The position numbers and the translations under genes were made by a program. Positions 24,962-36,810 of a stretch of 64,000 nt of DNA are shown here, piece after piece (within the stretch, counting starts at the first letter, position 1; each line of letters starts with the position of its first letter). The DNA lies in NCBI GenBank assembly GCA_024138025.1, contig JAMXBD010001396.1:248001-312000 (forward strand). The letters are read 5' to 3'. The notes below the pieces were generated by a model that did not search any database, was not told the origin of the DNA, and saw only the letters and a program-made list of their open reading frames with translations. Origin of the DNA: Combretum micranthum. Lineage: Eukaryota; Streptophyta; Magnoliopsida; Myrtales; Combretaceae.

Positions 24962-24994
24962 ATGGAAATGGCCTTACAACCACAAAGACCCTGA
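24962..24994 (+). other. Probable ancestral SS3 start, closed by an early stop
   Basis: ATG at 24962 reads MEMALQPQRP and hits TGA at 24992. If one base is allowed to be missing after CCC, the next frame (from about 24995, phase of 24997) reads [20 protein letters not shown] and [12 protein letters not shown] to the end of exon 1. That resembles family transit peptides such as the potato one (..HRPLSCTSV.., ..LKIKPILGF..). I therefore read 24962 as the ancestral start and the TGA as the product of a 1-bp loss. Only 3 bases separate this TGA from the ATG at 24998. Confidence 0.6.
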
Positions 24995-24997
24995 CTT

Positions 24998-27900
24998 ATG
25001 GCTGCACTCTCACTGAAAGAACCAGCTTCAAGATTAAACCTTTTCTGGGTTTCTTCCCTCGAACCAGAGCTCATGTTTTCTCTCATGTATGTGCTTTTTT
25101 TTTGTTTGTTCATTCTCTACTGTGCAGTATCTTTAGTTGTATTGTATTATGTCTGTGTATTAAATTTTGCATTGAGTTCATGTATTTTGATTGATTGTCA
25201 ATAGGAAATTGGGTTAAGTTTCAGGTTTGATTTGGCTAAAGTTTGTGCTTTTTGTAATAAAGTTGAGTTTTCTTTTTTCTTTTTTTTTTTTATTTTATTT
25301 GTGATTTTTGCTATCTGGGTATCTTTTGTTTTAGCACATTTATTGTGATGTCATGACTGATTATGAAACAGTTTTCCCATGTTTGATTGATTGAGTTTAA
25401 TGGAGCACTTGCTTCTAATCAAGGATCATAAGTTATTTTTGTCATATTTAAGATAAGCATACTGGATTATCCATAACAAAATGGCTGTGTTTCAGTTTAG
25501 TTCGCGACATGGGGAGAGCTCAGGCCATGATGTTCCATATTCCGTTACCGCAAGTGCAGCAGGTAAGTTCAGCCATAATTCAGCTCTTCCAATCTGCCCT
25601 CTCCTTAGATGGACTTATAGTTTATGTGATATTGTTTGGTTTTCTGATAGATTTTCCGAAGAGAGGCAGCGAAAAATGTCAGCGCAATGCCTAAATCTTC
25701 TCCTCGGGGGTTTATGCCAAAATCACCAGTAGGAACGAGCGGTCAAAGAAGAGATCAAAAGAGCAATGGTGAGAAGAAAGGAACTGTTACTCCAACACTT
25801 GAGCAATCTGAGGCCAGCATGGACGAACTTGAGTTGAAATCAAATATTGATGATGAAGAAGAAGCATTTGAAGCTTCTCAGCGACATGCATTTGAGGAAG
25901 AAAGCTATTCTGAATCTGATGCGGATGCTGAAGAGATTGAGTTAGTGAGTGAAGACTTGGTTGTTTCTAATCTTCCTCTACAGAAAGAAAATGGTAGTCT
26001 GGGCCTGATGAATGAGAGCAGGGTGGAACCAGAGGGTACTGATATAGCTCCTGAAGGCAATCTTGGATATGCTACACATGAAATCGATGAAAATGAAAAT
26101 AAACTGACCATTGAAGAGAATGTGGATGTGATAAAAGATGGAAATGCTGATGCTGATGAGAAAATACAAGAGGAGGAAGTTGTTGCTGAGTTGGCAGTGG
26201 TGGCGAAGGCTAGTGAACGAGAGAGTGAAAGGCATGCTGAGGAGGAGAGGATTGAGGAAGAAACTGCTTCAAAGTTGTTGATGGAGGAAAATCTTCGTCA
26301 AAAGGAAATGGAGAAGCTTGCTGAGGAGAAGAGGATCAAGGAAGAAGCAGCTGCAAAGTTGGCAATGGAAGAAAATCTTCGCAAACTGGAAATGGAGAGG
26401 CTTGCTGAGGAGAAGAGGATCAAGGAGGAAGTAGCTGCGAAGTTGGCAATGGAGGAAAAACTTCGGAGAGAGGAAATTGAGAGGCTTGCTGAGGAGAAGA
26501 GGATCAAGGAGGAAGCTGCTGCAAAGTTGGCGATGGAGGAAAAACTTCGGAGAGAGGAAATTGAGAGGCTTGCTGAGGAGAATTATGCAAGAGGCGACAA
26601 GTTATTTGTTTATCCTCTAGTGGTGAAGCCAGATCACGATATTGAAATCTTCTTTAGCCGAAGCTTGTCGACTCTGCAAAATGAGCCCGATGTTTTAGTG
26701 ATGGGGGCTTTCAATGATTGGCGATGGAAATCATTTACAATAAGACTGAACAAGACCAATCTAAATGGTGATTGGTGGTCATGCCAACTACATGTTCCTC
26801 AAGAAGCTTACAAGGTCGACTTTGTATTCTTTAATGGAAAGGATGTATATGATAACAATGACAGGAGGGATTTCTGCATACAAGTGGAAGGGGGAATGGA
26901 TGTGTCTGCATTTGATGATTTCCTGCTTGAGGAAAAACGTAGGGAACTTGAAAGGCTTGCTAAAGAACAGGCTGAAATAGAGAGACAAGAAGAGGAGAAG
27001 AGACGAGCAGAGGCGGAGAGGGCTGCTATGGAAGCAGATAGAGCACAAGCAAAGGTAGAGATGGAAAGGAGACGGGAGTTGTTGCAGCATTTGAGGAGTA
27101 AGGCTACCACATCCCGTGCTAATGTTTGGTATATTGAACCAAGGGAATTTAAAGGCACAGACAGGGTGAAATTATATTACAACAAAAGCTCGGGTCCTCT
27201 CACTCATTCCAATGAAATATGGATTCATGGGGGATATAACAATTGGAAGGATGGATTGTCTATTGCCGAAAAGCTTGTTAAAGATGATATAAAGGGTGGT
27301 GATTGGTGGTATGCTAATGGTATGTATTAAAGAACTGCTGTTTCATTTGATGGTAATTTCTCATATAGTGAAGTTTTGCAGGCGTCATTTCTTTAGACTA
27401 CACGAGATCACATATAGGTTCCATAAAATTAGGGATGTCACTGCCTAATATCTAATGCTGAAAATCAGTGTTCCTAATAAACGGACATATATTTATTTTA
27501 CTAGCTGTAAATGAGGATTATTTTGCTTCCCTCAGATGTGCTGGATTTTAAATTGTAAAATGATACAGATATCAAGTTTTCCAAGATATGTTTATAAACT
27601 GACTCTTATCCAGCAGAATAGAGTTATAGAATTACTCCTTTGACTAACCATGTTAGTTGTCACTTATAGTTGTTGTACCTGATCGGGCGGTTGTCTTGGA
27701 CTGGGTTTTTACTGATGGACCTCCTCAAAAGGCTGTCGTGTATGATAACAATAGCCGTCAAGATTTTCATGCTGCAGTTCCAGAAAATGATCTGGAGCTT
27801 TCGTATTGGGTTGAAGAAGAAGAACAGATATTTCGAAGACTTCAAGAAGAGAGGAGATTGAGGGAGGAAGCTGTACGTGCTAAGGTGAGTTCTAGAAAAT

Positions 27901-30900
27901 TTATGTTTTCTCATGCATTATGAGATTATTGGTGTCACAATGTGCAACCAAAAGGGAAAAGGAAAAGGTCTTCTCATGGAAAATTCAGTCACCAGCATTT
28001 CATGTCTTTGATATGTTACCCTACTCCATGGAAGCATGTTCCCAAAGGGTGATCTATTCTGCTCATTGCTTCTGCAACCACACAGTAGGGGGAAAAAAAA
28101 AAAAAATATGACATTTGAGTAATGACTTATTCAAACCCATTAAATTTGGGGTGCTTCTCACTATAATGGGCGGGAGCATTTTAAAATATATTTCAATGCT
28201 TACAAGTTCTCTTTGTAAACCACTTTTGGCATGCAAAGTGGCGAGTATTTCTTTGCGGTACTGATGGAAAACATGTATCCTAAGGATGACAATTCACCTT
28301 CTAAAATTCCCGTTATCTTCACAGGCTGAATTAACAGCACGTTTGAAGGCTGAAACAAAGGAAAGGACTTTAAAGAGGTTTCTGCTATCACAAAAGCATA
28401 TTGTCTACACAGAACCTCTAGATGTTCGAGCGGGAGACATGGTGACAATTTTCTATAATCCCAATAACACAGTATTGAACGGAAAATCTGAAATTTGGTT
28501 CAGAGGTTCATTCAACCGTTGGACTCACCGGTCTGGTCCATTGCCACCTCAGAAAATGATACCTTCAGGAAATGGTTCTCATGTCAAAGCCACGAGTGAG
28601 TTTCTGCTATTTTTCCATGAGTTAGCACATCCATATGCCGCAAAAACCAAACAAAAAACAAGAACAAAGACCATCTTTTATATTGTTCAGTCAAGTTCCC
28701 ACATTTTACTTCCATAAGCTTGATCAAACCACCTGATTGTAAAATCTGATGTAAATTGGGAAGTTCAGTAGGTCAAAAGCAATGTCGTTCGGTGCTTTGT
28801 ATACCAAGCCACATGATTTTAAAAGTTTCTTAGGACCATGTAATTTTTGCTTTCTTTATATAGAAGCCTTATCCTATCATCTAGGATCAAATATTCCTAA
28901 TCTTGGGTTTGATTATGAGCCTTTGGCATCAAACAAAAGAAGTGAATGGAAGCATTTAAAATCAGTTCTATGGATTCCTTCTGTAATAAATTCCTATAAT
29001 TGATGCTTGCTCTACAAAACCTTTGACACATCAATGTTGTCTCTGCTTCTGGCAAGAGCTCATTTTTATTGTGGATTTTCCCAATTCAATAAACTGTCTG
29101 TTTTGCAGTAAGGGTGCCTCTGGATGCGTATATGATGGACTTTGTTTTCTCCGAGAGGGAAGATGGAGGAATTTTTGATAACAAAAATGGCATGGATTAT
29201 CACATACCAGTGTTTGGTGGGATAGCAAAAGAAGCACCAATGCATATTGTGCATATTTCCGTGGAAATGGCCCCAATAGCAAAGGTGATTTATATGTTTA
29301 TAAAGTATGCATGAGCTCTTCTATTTGTTGATTGTAAATGTAAATGATCAAGTTGTACATTTGGCTCTAATGGGACAAAGCTTATGTTGTTGATAGGTTG
29401 CCAGGTTTCTTCGTTTGTAATCTTCATATGCTTGTAATTTTTTTGGTTGTTTTGTTGCTTGTGGCTTACATTGATGAAATTTTTGTGTCAATTGCACAGA
29501 AAATGTGGAAAACTCACTTTCTCACAGTTGGAAGCTTTAATTTGGATGTTTAGACGGTTATTACAAAATCCCTGTCAATGATTTCACTTCTTCTAACTAC
29601 AATAACATTTACTTAATGGGAAAAAATGAACTGTTAATTTGTGTATGAGTTGGAGTTAGCAGTCAAACTCATTTCTGCATGAAAAGAGACTGCCTCGGAA
29701 CTTTGTTAGGCCTTTGCTTTAAACATTCGAATCAATGTATATACCTGCTTTAGTTATCTGGGAAGAAAAGGTTTAACTTCTGGGTTTCCTTTTAGAATCA
29801 TATATGATAATATTAACTTTTTTGATTTTGCATTTCTACAATTATCCAACTTGAAGTTTCCAGGAAGTTGTTGAGAGAACCTTTTGACAGCCGATATGTT
29901 TCTTGGTTTAATCATAGAAATGCAGAACATTTTATTTGATCTCGCTCTTTTACCCTCTTACTGAAGAAAACTTCTTTCAGGTTGGAGGACTCGGTGATGT
30001 TGTTACTAGTTTATCCCGTGCTGTTCAAGATCTAAACCATAATGTGGATGTCATTCTTCCAAAGTATGACTGCTTGAAGTATGACAATGTAAGTTTTGAA
30101 TTTGATTTCTTTGCTTTCTGTTTTGTCCATTTGTGAGTCTATTAATGTGTTTATATTGATGTTAACTGTAAATTCTATTCAATGAAAAGGTTGAACTCTA
30201 AGCTCACTTATGTGCAATAATATCAGGACAATGAGTTGTTTGAAAAGTGATCCATTAGCTATTAGAACTGCCATTTAACAACTTCGGTTTTTCTGTTGCA
30301 AAGAATTAAGTAATGGAAATTTCTTCTTGGCTAATGATAAGTAAATACTTGGGGAGTGAACATGCTGAACCGGTTACTTTTTACAGAACAGGATGTCATG
30401 TTGTTCTGCTTATTCTGTTGTCTAATACTGGTAATATCCTTTTTCTCCTAGCAATGTGAACGAATCAAAGATGACAGTTAGCATTTACGCAAATATTCTA
30501 TGCGTTGTGTTATAATATAAATATAATAGCCCATATCATATCTACAAGTTTAAGCTTTTAGATTAGATGGTTGTAGTGCAAATTTTAACATGGTATCAGA
30601 GTAGGAGATCTTGAGTTCGAATCTCTGCGCACTCATTATAACCCTATTAAAATTATGTTACCCACTTCATGGGCTTTAGTAAAAAATCAAAGTCTCGGAC
30701 CACAAGTGAGGGGGAGTGTTATAATACAAATATAATAGTACACACTATATCTACAAGCCTAAACTTTTAGATTAGATGGTTGTGGTGCTACCTTTACACG
30801 TTGCAACAACTCTTACCAACATCGTGTCCTTCTGCATATCCTATGTTTATTTATGCTTTTTGTCGATATTAAGATAAATATTCTTCTCTTCTCTTCTCTT

Positions 30901-31302
30901 TTCTTTTCTTTTAGCAAACATCAGTAAATCACTTCAAAGCTTTTTTGCAGGTGAGGGACCTTCAGTTTAACAGAAGTTATTCATTGGGTGGGACTGAGGT
31001 AAAAGTTTGGAATGCAAAGGTGGAAGGTCTTTGTGTCTACTTTTTGGAGCCTCAAAATGGGTAAGTGCTTTCAGTCTAATAATCCTGAAGCAAAGCCCAT
31101 GGTTATTAAAAGTTGTTGACATAGTTTAACTAGATAATTTAGTTGTGTTGTAGAAAGTCTGGTCTACTATGCTGGTCAAAAAAGAAAACTTCTGTGTTCA
31201 TAGAGTGAATTGGACTTACGCATACAAGGATGGTGGCTTCAATTACTTTCTCCTTTTTGCAAATTTAGAAATGAAACTCTTTCTTTTAACGGTAATTCCC
31301 CT

Positions 31303-31349
<47 letters not shown>

Positions 31350-34300
31350 AAAGAAGAATTTTCTATGTCATTTTCGTATCAGTGATCCAGATGATTCCTT
31401 AATAAATGAGGGCAGATTAGTTCATCAATTTACAGCCAAGTGCATGAAAGCTAATAGTTTTGGTCCTGTAGCTTTGGGCTGTATCTGGTTTGTGAGGCCA
31501 TTTTTCACAAATTATATTATCTATGCTTATGCAAAGACAGTGCAAATTTCTTTTTCCCATCGGGCTTTGAATTTTGCTAATGATATTGATCTATGAATAA
31601 GATTGGTGATATTTCACAGTTAATACAAGCTCCAAGTCTTATAAACATGTGATTTTGCTATGACAATTTTTATCACACAAATAGACAATGCATCAGGTGA
31701 GTAGTGGGTTTTATGTGCTTATTATGCAAAGTGTCACTATCAAGTGCACCGGAAGGTCTTTATTGTGATTTAATTGCTACATCTTCTGATTCCAACTTTG
31801 GTGGCTCAGAAGTGCACATTTCTGTTAAAGTTCTTTTATGAGGCTTCTGATACTATTATCGGACAGCAGACCTGTATTTAAATCATAGCCCTAGGCCTCG
31901 AGGCATAAGAGTAACCATCATATGTCCTAGGTAGATGCAAGTGAGTCCAAAAGTGATTTGCATTCTCTTTAATGCTGTGTAGTTAAAGGATGGAACCAAA
32001 ATATCTGATGACAACAAATCCTGAATGTCCTCAAATATTTGGATGTTTGCTGCTCTGCCTTCTTTCTTTTTTTAACTTTCTTTAATATATCTCGGCTGTC
32101 ACTTATAACATTATGCTAAATGAAGAATCATTTTTATGATTTTTTTGATATGTGATGTTTTTGACACATGTGATCTTACTCTTGACACCTTCCATTAAAC
32201 ATTGGGTCTCTCTCTCTCTCTCTGATTTGTGGTTAATATTGGCTTTTTATCTGATCGGACCTTTGTTAGCACATTAAACCACCAAAAAATCTAAATTTTT
32301 TTGCAGATATTTTGGGAGAGGCTGCGTATATGGCTGTAACGATGATGGGCGCAGATTTGATTTCTTTTGTCATGCTGCATTAGAGTTTTTACTCCAAAGC
32401 GGAATGCATCCTGTAAGAGCACTCATCGCTGCCAATTCTATATTGGAACAATTGCAGAAATCATATGTGTCATTGCCATAACTGTTGTAACACTATTATA
32501 GTAATGCTGCTTGCCAAACAATAGATATTTTTATTCTGAATAGCTATTGTAACTCTAATGAGACTGTCAGATTGCCATATATTTCATTACTATCCTCAAC
32601 ACGCATGTACTTGTCACCGAGCTTCACGGCCATGTAATGCATCATATGAACAACAATTTTCTCTGGCCCTTTGAGTCTATGCAGTGATTAGTTCACGAAT
32701 GAACCAAGTCAGCTAGCAAGTCATAGCCATTTAATCTAAAAGCTTAAATTTATAGATATAGTGTAGACAATTATATTTGTTATATAACACTCTCCCTCAC
32801 TTGTGAACTAAGACTTTGACTAAGACCCATTAAGTGGATGACTAAAATTAAATTAGGCTGTAATGAATGTATGAAGATTTGAAGTTATGACCTTCTATTC
32901 TGATACTATGTTAAGATTACAACAACCATCTAATTTAAAAGTTTAAGCATATAGATTTGGTGTGAGCTATTATATTTATCATATAACACTACTTGAGGTT
33001 GTTTCAAATGTCTACTAGAGTTTGATTCAATAATAATAGAGCCAGGTTTGAGCTTGAGCAATTAGAGTGATTTATCAGTTAGAGGTCAACCTTAAACATA
33101 TTTGGTTTGTGCAACCCTTAAGTCTAATCAAGCTCAATTTGAGCTAAAGTGTACCTTGAGTTTCACTAAATTTGGTGCAACTTTAAGCTAACAGATATAA
33201 TTTTTCCCCCAAATATTTGTCTGAATGAGCTTTACTAGATCCAAGCTCAAACTTGTTTGTAACACCTCGAACAAAGCTCCATCCCAAAATTTAAGTTCAA
33301 TCAAGTTGATGCTGATCTTGAGTTTTGGATTTTTGTAAGATGAGCTCTAGCTCAATATTATTTGAGTCAATACAATTTGTTCAAGCCTCTTGTCAGCATT
33401 GCTATTTCACAAAGATAATGAAAAGATCGGTATCCTGTTGAGTGAACTAAACATTTAAATTCTTTTGTACATTCATAGGAAAAAAAAATTATACTTAGGT
33501 GAAATTTTAACCATTATGGTGTTGCTATAAGTTACTACCACAGTTTCTATGCCTTAATACTGTTTGATTATTGATTCTGACTACTGGCTGTTAGATGTGA
33601 ATAGATTATGCAAATGACAAAATTTAAATTTGATATATTAGGGACACTACATCAAAAAGTTGCATGCGACTAGCCTATGTATTGGAGAAACGTTTACTTT
33701 CAAATCATTTAGTTGTATAAGTATCTCCACAGTTTCTTATTTTTAATTTTGGCAAGAAAGGATTTATATAGTTTAATTTAGATTTTCCAGTGCTCCCACG
33801 ACATGGTATAAAAGGTTTTTCACAGAAAATTATTGATTTATTTATTTTTCTATTGTCTTATCTCTATCCCTAGTGTAAAAGAATCTTCTTAGAGATATCA
33901 TGACATGAATGCATTATTGAAGAAACTTCAATTACTTACTATTCTTGTTATTGATATGTTAACAGGACATAATCCACTGTCATGATTGGTCTAGTGCTCC
34001 TGTTGCATGGTTGTTTAAGGATAATTATACGCATTATGGTCTTAGTAAGGCTCGAGTTGTGTTCACAATCCATAACCTCGAATTTGGGGTACAGCAAATT
34101 GGCAAGGCGATGGCATATGCTGATAAAGCTACAACTGTTAGTGCTTTCCCATTCTCCATTTCATATCCTGTAGTTCAGTGTTCTTGATATGAATCAAGAG
34201 CCAGCTTAATATCATAATAAACACACTGACCCTTTCTCCCGCTAGAACAATGATAAAATGCCTATTCTCTTAGTAAGTGATGATATTAGGATTGCGCATG

Positions 34301-36592
34301 AATTGCTAGATTACTTGTGTATTGCTATATAAGATAAGTTAATGTGATCGTACTGCCTCACTCAACTGGGTTTGGTTGTGGTTAATTTTGTTCGACAGGA
34401 ACACATTTTTCATATAACTAAAATGGAGGAAAGGAAATGAAAATAGAAATGAACTTGCACGAAATGATCAACCTGATAGAGACGTTTTGTCTCAGCTGAT
34501 AGTACTTCATATTGTACTTTATCATGGCTTCTGTAATAAAGAATTTGCCTAATTGAATATGAAGCATTTTGGTTTTGATTAATGGCTGGAGTATGATGAT
34601 ATCAATAGTGTAGAAGGCATACTTTTGTTTTTCCTTTTCCTTTTTCCTTTTTTTTTTTTTTTTTTTGGTGGGCCAAGTGTAGAAGGCATACTTAAAGCTA
34701 GTCTTTTTGATGTTTCATTTCAGGTATCACCTACATACTCTAGGGAGGTTTCTGGAGATCCTGCTATTTCCCCTCACTTATATAAATTTCACGGCATATT
34801 AAATGGAATTGATCCTGATATATGGGATCCATACAATGATAACTTTATTCCCGTAAGTGAACCCTTTTCTTCTGCAGACATGGGATCCATACAACGATTA
34901 AGCTCAATAGCATAATCATGCATCATAAATGAACAGTTACTCCGCTGCAATTTGATTTCACTGGTTAACATTTCTTAAATGTTTCTCTTATCCCTCCCTT
35001 TTCAGATGCATTACACGTCGGAAAATGTTGTTATGGGAAAGAAAGCTGCCAAGGAAGCCTTGCAGCAAAGACTAAATTTAAGAAAGGCTGAGATGCCTCT
35101 TGTAGGAATTATTAGTCGCCTAACACATCAGAAAGGAATACATCTAATTAAGCATGCAATCTGGCGTACCTTGGAGCGTGGTGGACAGGTAATGTTCTCC
35201 ACCTTGTGTCTGCTTCAGCCTCTAATGTAAACTTCCCCAATCTTTTGAAAATCATACTTTCTTTTTTCTATAGAAACTAAAAAATTTCAAAAATTTACTT
35301 TTAGCATGTACTGTCATCTGTATTGTAAGTCTTGAGCTGCTATTGCTGTTGACATGCTTACCAAAACCAAAACCAAAACCATCGTGTTCCATGTGCTTTT
35401 ACGGTGGCAGGTTGTCCTGCTTGGTTCAGCTCCTGATCCTCGGATACAGAACGACTTCGTTGACTTGGCCAATCAATTGCATTCTGCTGATCATGATCGT
35501 GCACGTCTTGTTTTGACTTATGATGAACCTCTTTCTCACCTGGTTGGCTTTTTTACAATTTCATTTTCTTATTGGGTTTTTATTCATGCAGGCAATATGA
35601 AATCAGTTCAAACCTTCTTTGCATTTTATGCAGATATATGCTGGTGCAGATTTTATTTTGGTACCCTCCATCTTTGAGCCATGCGGACTCACACAACTCA
35701 CAGCCATGAGATATGGTTCTATCCCGGTGGTTCGTAAAACTGGAGGTATGCTCTGAATTGTCTGACCTATTTTGATTTTCCTTATGGTACATTCAGTGCA
35801 ATTCTTTTGGTGTGACTGCTTATACAATAATATATTTGAAGAATTCTTGATGCTATATGCTATTAAGCATTCCTCAAAAGGTTTCTACTTGTAACACTTT
35901 ACCTTGCCATGTGATAGCTTCTTCCAACCCAACAATGGAAAACCTGTTCTGTCTTCACATCTTAATGCATTTTGGTTTTTGCTCTCTGAAACTATGAGAT
36001 TGAAACAAGTTATGCCATTTGGAGTTTGACTTCTATATTTATTTGCTGCAGGACTTTATGACACTGTATTGGATGTTGACAATGATAGAGGGAGAGCAGA
36101 AGCACAAGGTCTGGAGCCAAATGGATTTAATTTTGATGGAGCTGACACTGGTGGGGTTGACTATGCTCTTAACAGGTGTGTGATTCCACAGGTCTAATCA
36201 AGTAAGAACATGTCAAAAATGTTATATTAGTATTTGTTATCCCGCTTTCTTTCTATGTTATTTTTGCCTGTAGTAGAAACTTACTTTATAGAGGGAAAAG
36301 AGTAAAAAGAATAAAGCAAAGGGAAGGAATATCTTTAGAGACAAGCTAGAATAATTTTTATTCATGGGACCATTCATCAACTTGTGACATCATGCATCAT
36401 GCATCAAATCGGTTAAAGTGCATTCTTACATTTCCTATTGAATCGTCAATGCTCAGGGCAATATCCGCATGGTATGATGGTCGGGAGTGGTTCCACTCCT
36501 TGTGCAAGAGGGTTATGGAACAAGATTGGTCTTGGAACCGGCCAGCCCTCGACTACATGGAGCTCTACCATGCAGCACGCAAACAGGGATGA
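24998..36592 (+). CDS. SS3: Starch synthase III, 16 exons, plastidial (about 1265 aa)
   Basis: This gene encodes an ADP-glucose:glucan glucosyltransferase (GT5) that extends amylopectin chains in the plastid stroma. Exons: 24998-25086, 25496-25562, 25651-27319, 27670-27884, 28325-28595, 29109-29284, 29981-30088, 30951-31060, 32307-32412, 33966-34136, 34724-34852, 35006-35188, 35411-35542, 35634-35745, 36052-36175 and 36457-36592. They total 3798 nt with every phase consistent. Residues: transit region 1 to about 75; acidic linker and coiled coil to 358; CBM53 modules about 364-470, 544-650 and 705-805; GT5 from about 815, with KVGGLGDVV (829), [19 protein letters not shown] and RKTGGL. Length fits the family (potato about 1230). 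Introns 10 and 13 use weak donors (GTTAGT, GTTGGC). The catalytic half is undamaged. Exons 1-3 read out of the family frame (see findings), so the start is less certain; the next in-frame ATGs are 25509 (exon 2) and 25687 (exon 3, giving 1201 aa). Confidence 0.9.
26233..26568 (+). repeat. 84-bp in-frame repeats encoding SS3 coiled coil
   Basis: Four consecutive 28-residue units start at 26233, 26317, 26401 and 26485 (residues about 247-358). The pattern is [26 protein letters not shown], with a fifth LAEE beginning the next segment. Units 3 and 4 differ at one residue (V/A). The units are rich in E, K, L and A in heptad-like order, so a long charged coiled coil is expected just before the first CBM53. 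Family members that I know have one such unit. In SS3 this region is implicated in protein partner binding. Confidence 0.85.
30508..30798 (+). mobile_element. TRIM element in SS3 intron 7, complete, with TSD
   Basis: The 83-bp LTRs are 30508-30590 and 30717-30798. They start TGTTATAATA and end in ACA. They share CTACAAG, CTTTTAGATTAGATGGTTGT and AATATAATAG. The primer-binding site TGGTATCAGAGTAGG follows the 5' LTR directly, and the polypurine run GTGAGGGGGAG precedes the 3' LTR. The 5-bp TSD CGTTG is exact at 30503-30507 and 30799-30803. The 126-bp interior is non-coding. It lies wholly within the intron between exons 7 and 8. Confidence 0.92.
31304..31352. repeat. Poly(C) 36 followed by poly(A) 13 in SS3 intron 8
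   Basis: An uninterrupted run of 36 C (31304-31339) is followed at once by 13 A (31340-31352). Such a run is rare in plant DNA and its length is unlikely to be exact in any assembly. It creates the proline-rich open frames seen here, which are not genes. Confidence 0.95.
32710..32988 (-). mobile_element. Second TRIM of the same family, inverted, in SS3 intron 9
   Basis: The reverse complement of 32909-32988 matches the LTR of the intron 7 TRIM (TGTTATATGATAAATATAAT, CTTTTAAATTAGATGG). The partner LTR is about 32710-32789. On the minus strand TAGTATCAGAATAGAAG follows the first LTR as primer-binding site, and GTGAGGGAGAG precedes the second. Divergence from the intron 7 copy is visible. No clear TSD was found, so the left edge is approximate. 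Confidence 0.8.
32995..33390. mobile_element. hAT-like MITE remnant in SS3 intron 9
   Basis: This non-coding block carries repeated AGCTC/GAGCTT phrases (GAGCTTGAGCAA, AAGCTCAATTTGAGCT, GATGAGCTCTAGCTC) and weakly inverted ends (GAGGTTGTTTCAAATG on the left, GAGGCTTGAACAAATTG from the right). It resembles the block at 63423-63876. No TSD was recognised, so both class and borders are tentative. Confidence 0.4.
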
Positions 36593-36810
36593 GTGATAGT
36601 TGAGGTACAGATTCCATTCGAACAGTTACAGGATTGTACAGTTTTGCTCATTGCATCTTAACTTAGTTTTACAAGGGGAATAACTAGTTGCGCTGCATAC
36701 ATTTCAACTGGTAAAGGGTAGATCAGATAAGGCATCAAGTTAGCAGTAAACATTTTTTCGATCGAAAAGGTAGATCAGCTGCAATAAATTTGTCAATGTA
36801 CAGCACTTGC
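36593..36810 (+). terminator. SS3 3' UTR with polyadenylation signal
   Basis: AATAAA at 36783-36788 lies 191 bases after the SS3 stop codon and is followed by TTTGT-rich sequence. That distance is usual for a plant 3' UTR. The cleavage site is inferred to lie 15-30 bases downstream. No transcript evidence is available here. Confidence 0.5.

Noticed and set aside
26298..27158. Antisense frames over SS3 exon 3
   Set aside because: They are shadows of the repetitive coiled-coil coding sequence; the + frame is supported by family similarity.
30591..30625. tRNA gene suggested by GAGTTCGAATCTC in SS3 intron 7
   Set aside because: No box A or cloverleaf; the phrase sits beside a primer-binding site inside a TRIM with clear LTRs and TSD.
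31169..31596. Two long open frames with a proline run inside SS3 intron 8
   Set aside because: They exist only because the C36/A13 run is open in all frames; they lie between exons 8 and 9 and show no domain.
24998..36592. Calling SS3 a pseudogene
   Set aside because: Fourteen downstream exons keep perfect phase, splice borders and all GT5 motifs; only the targeting region is disturbed, and an open frame still spans it.
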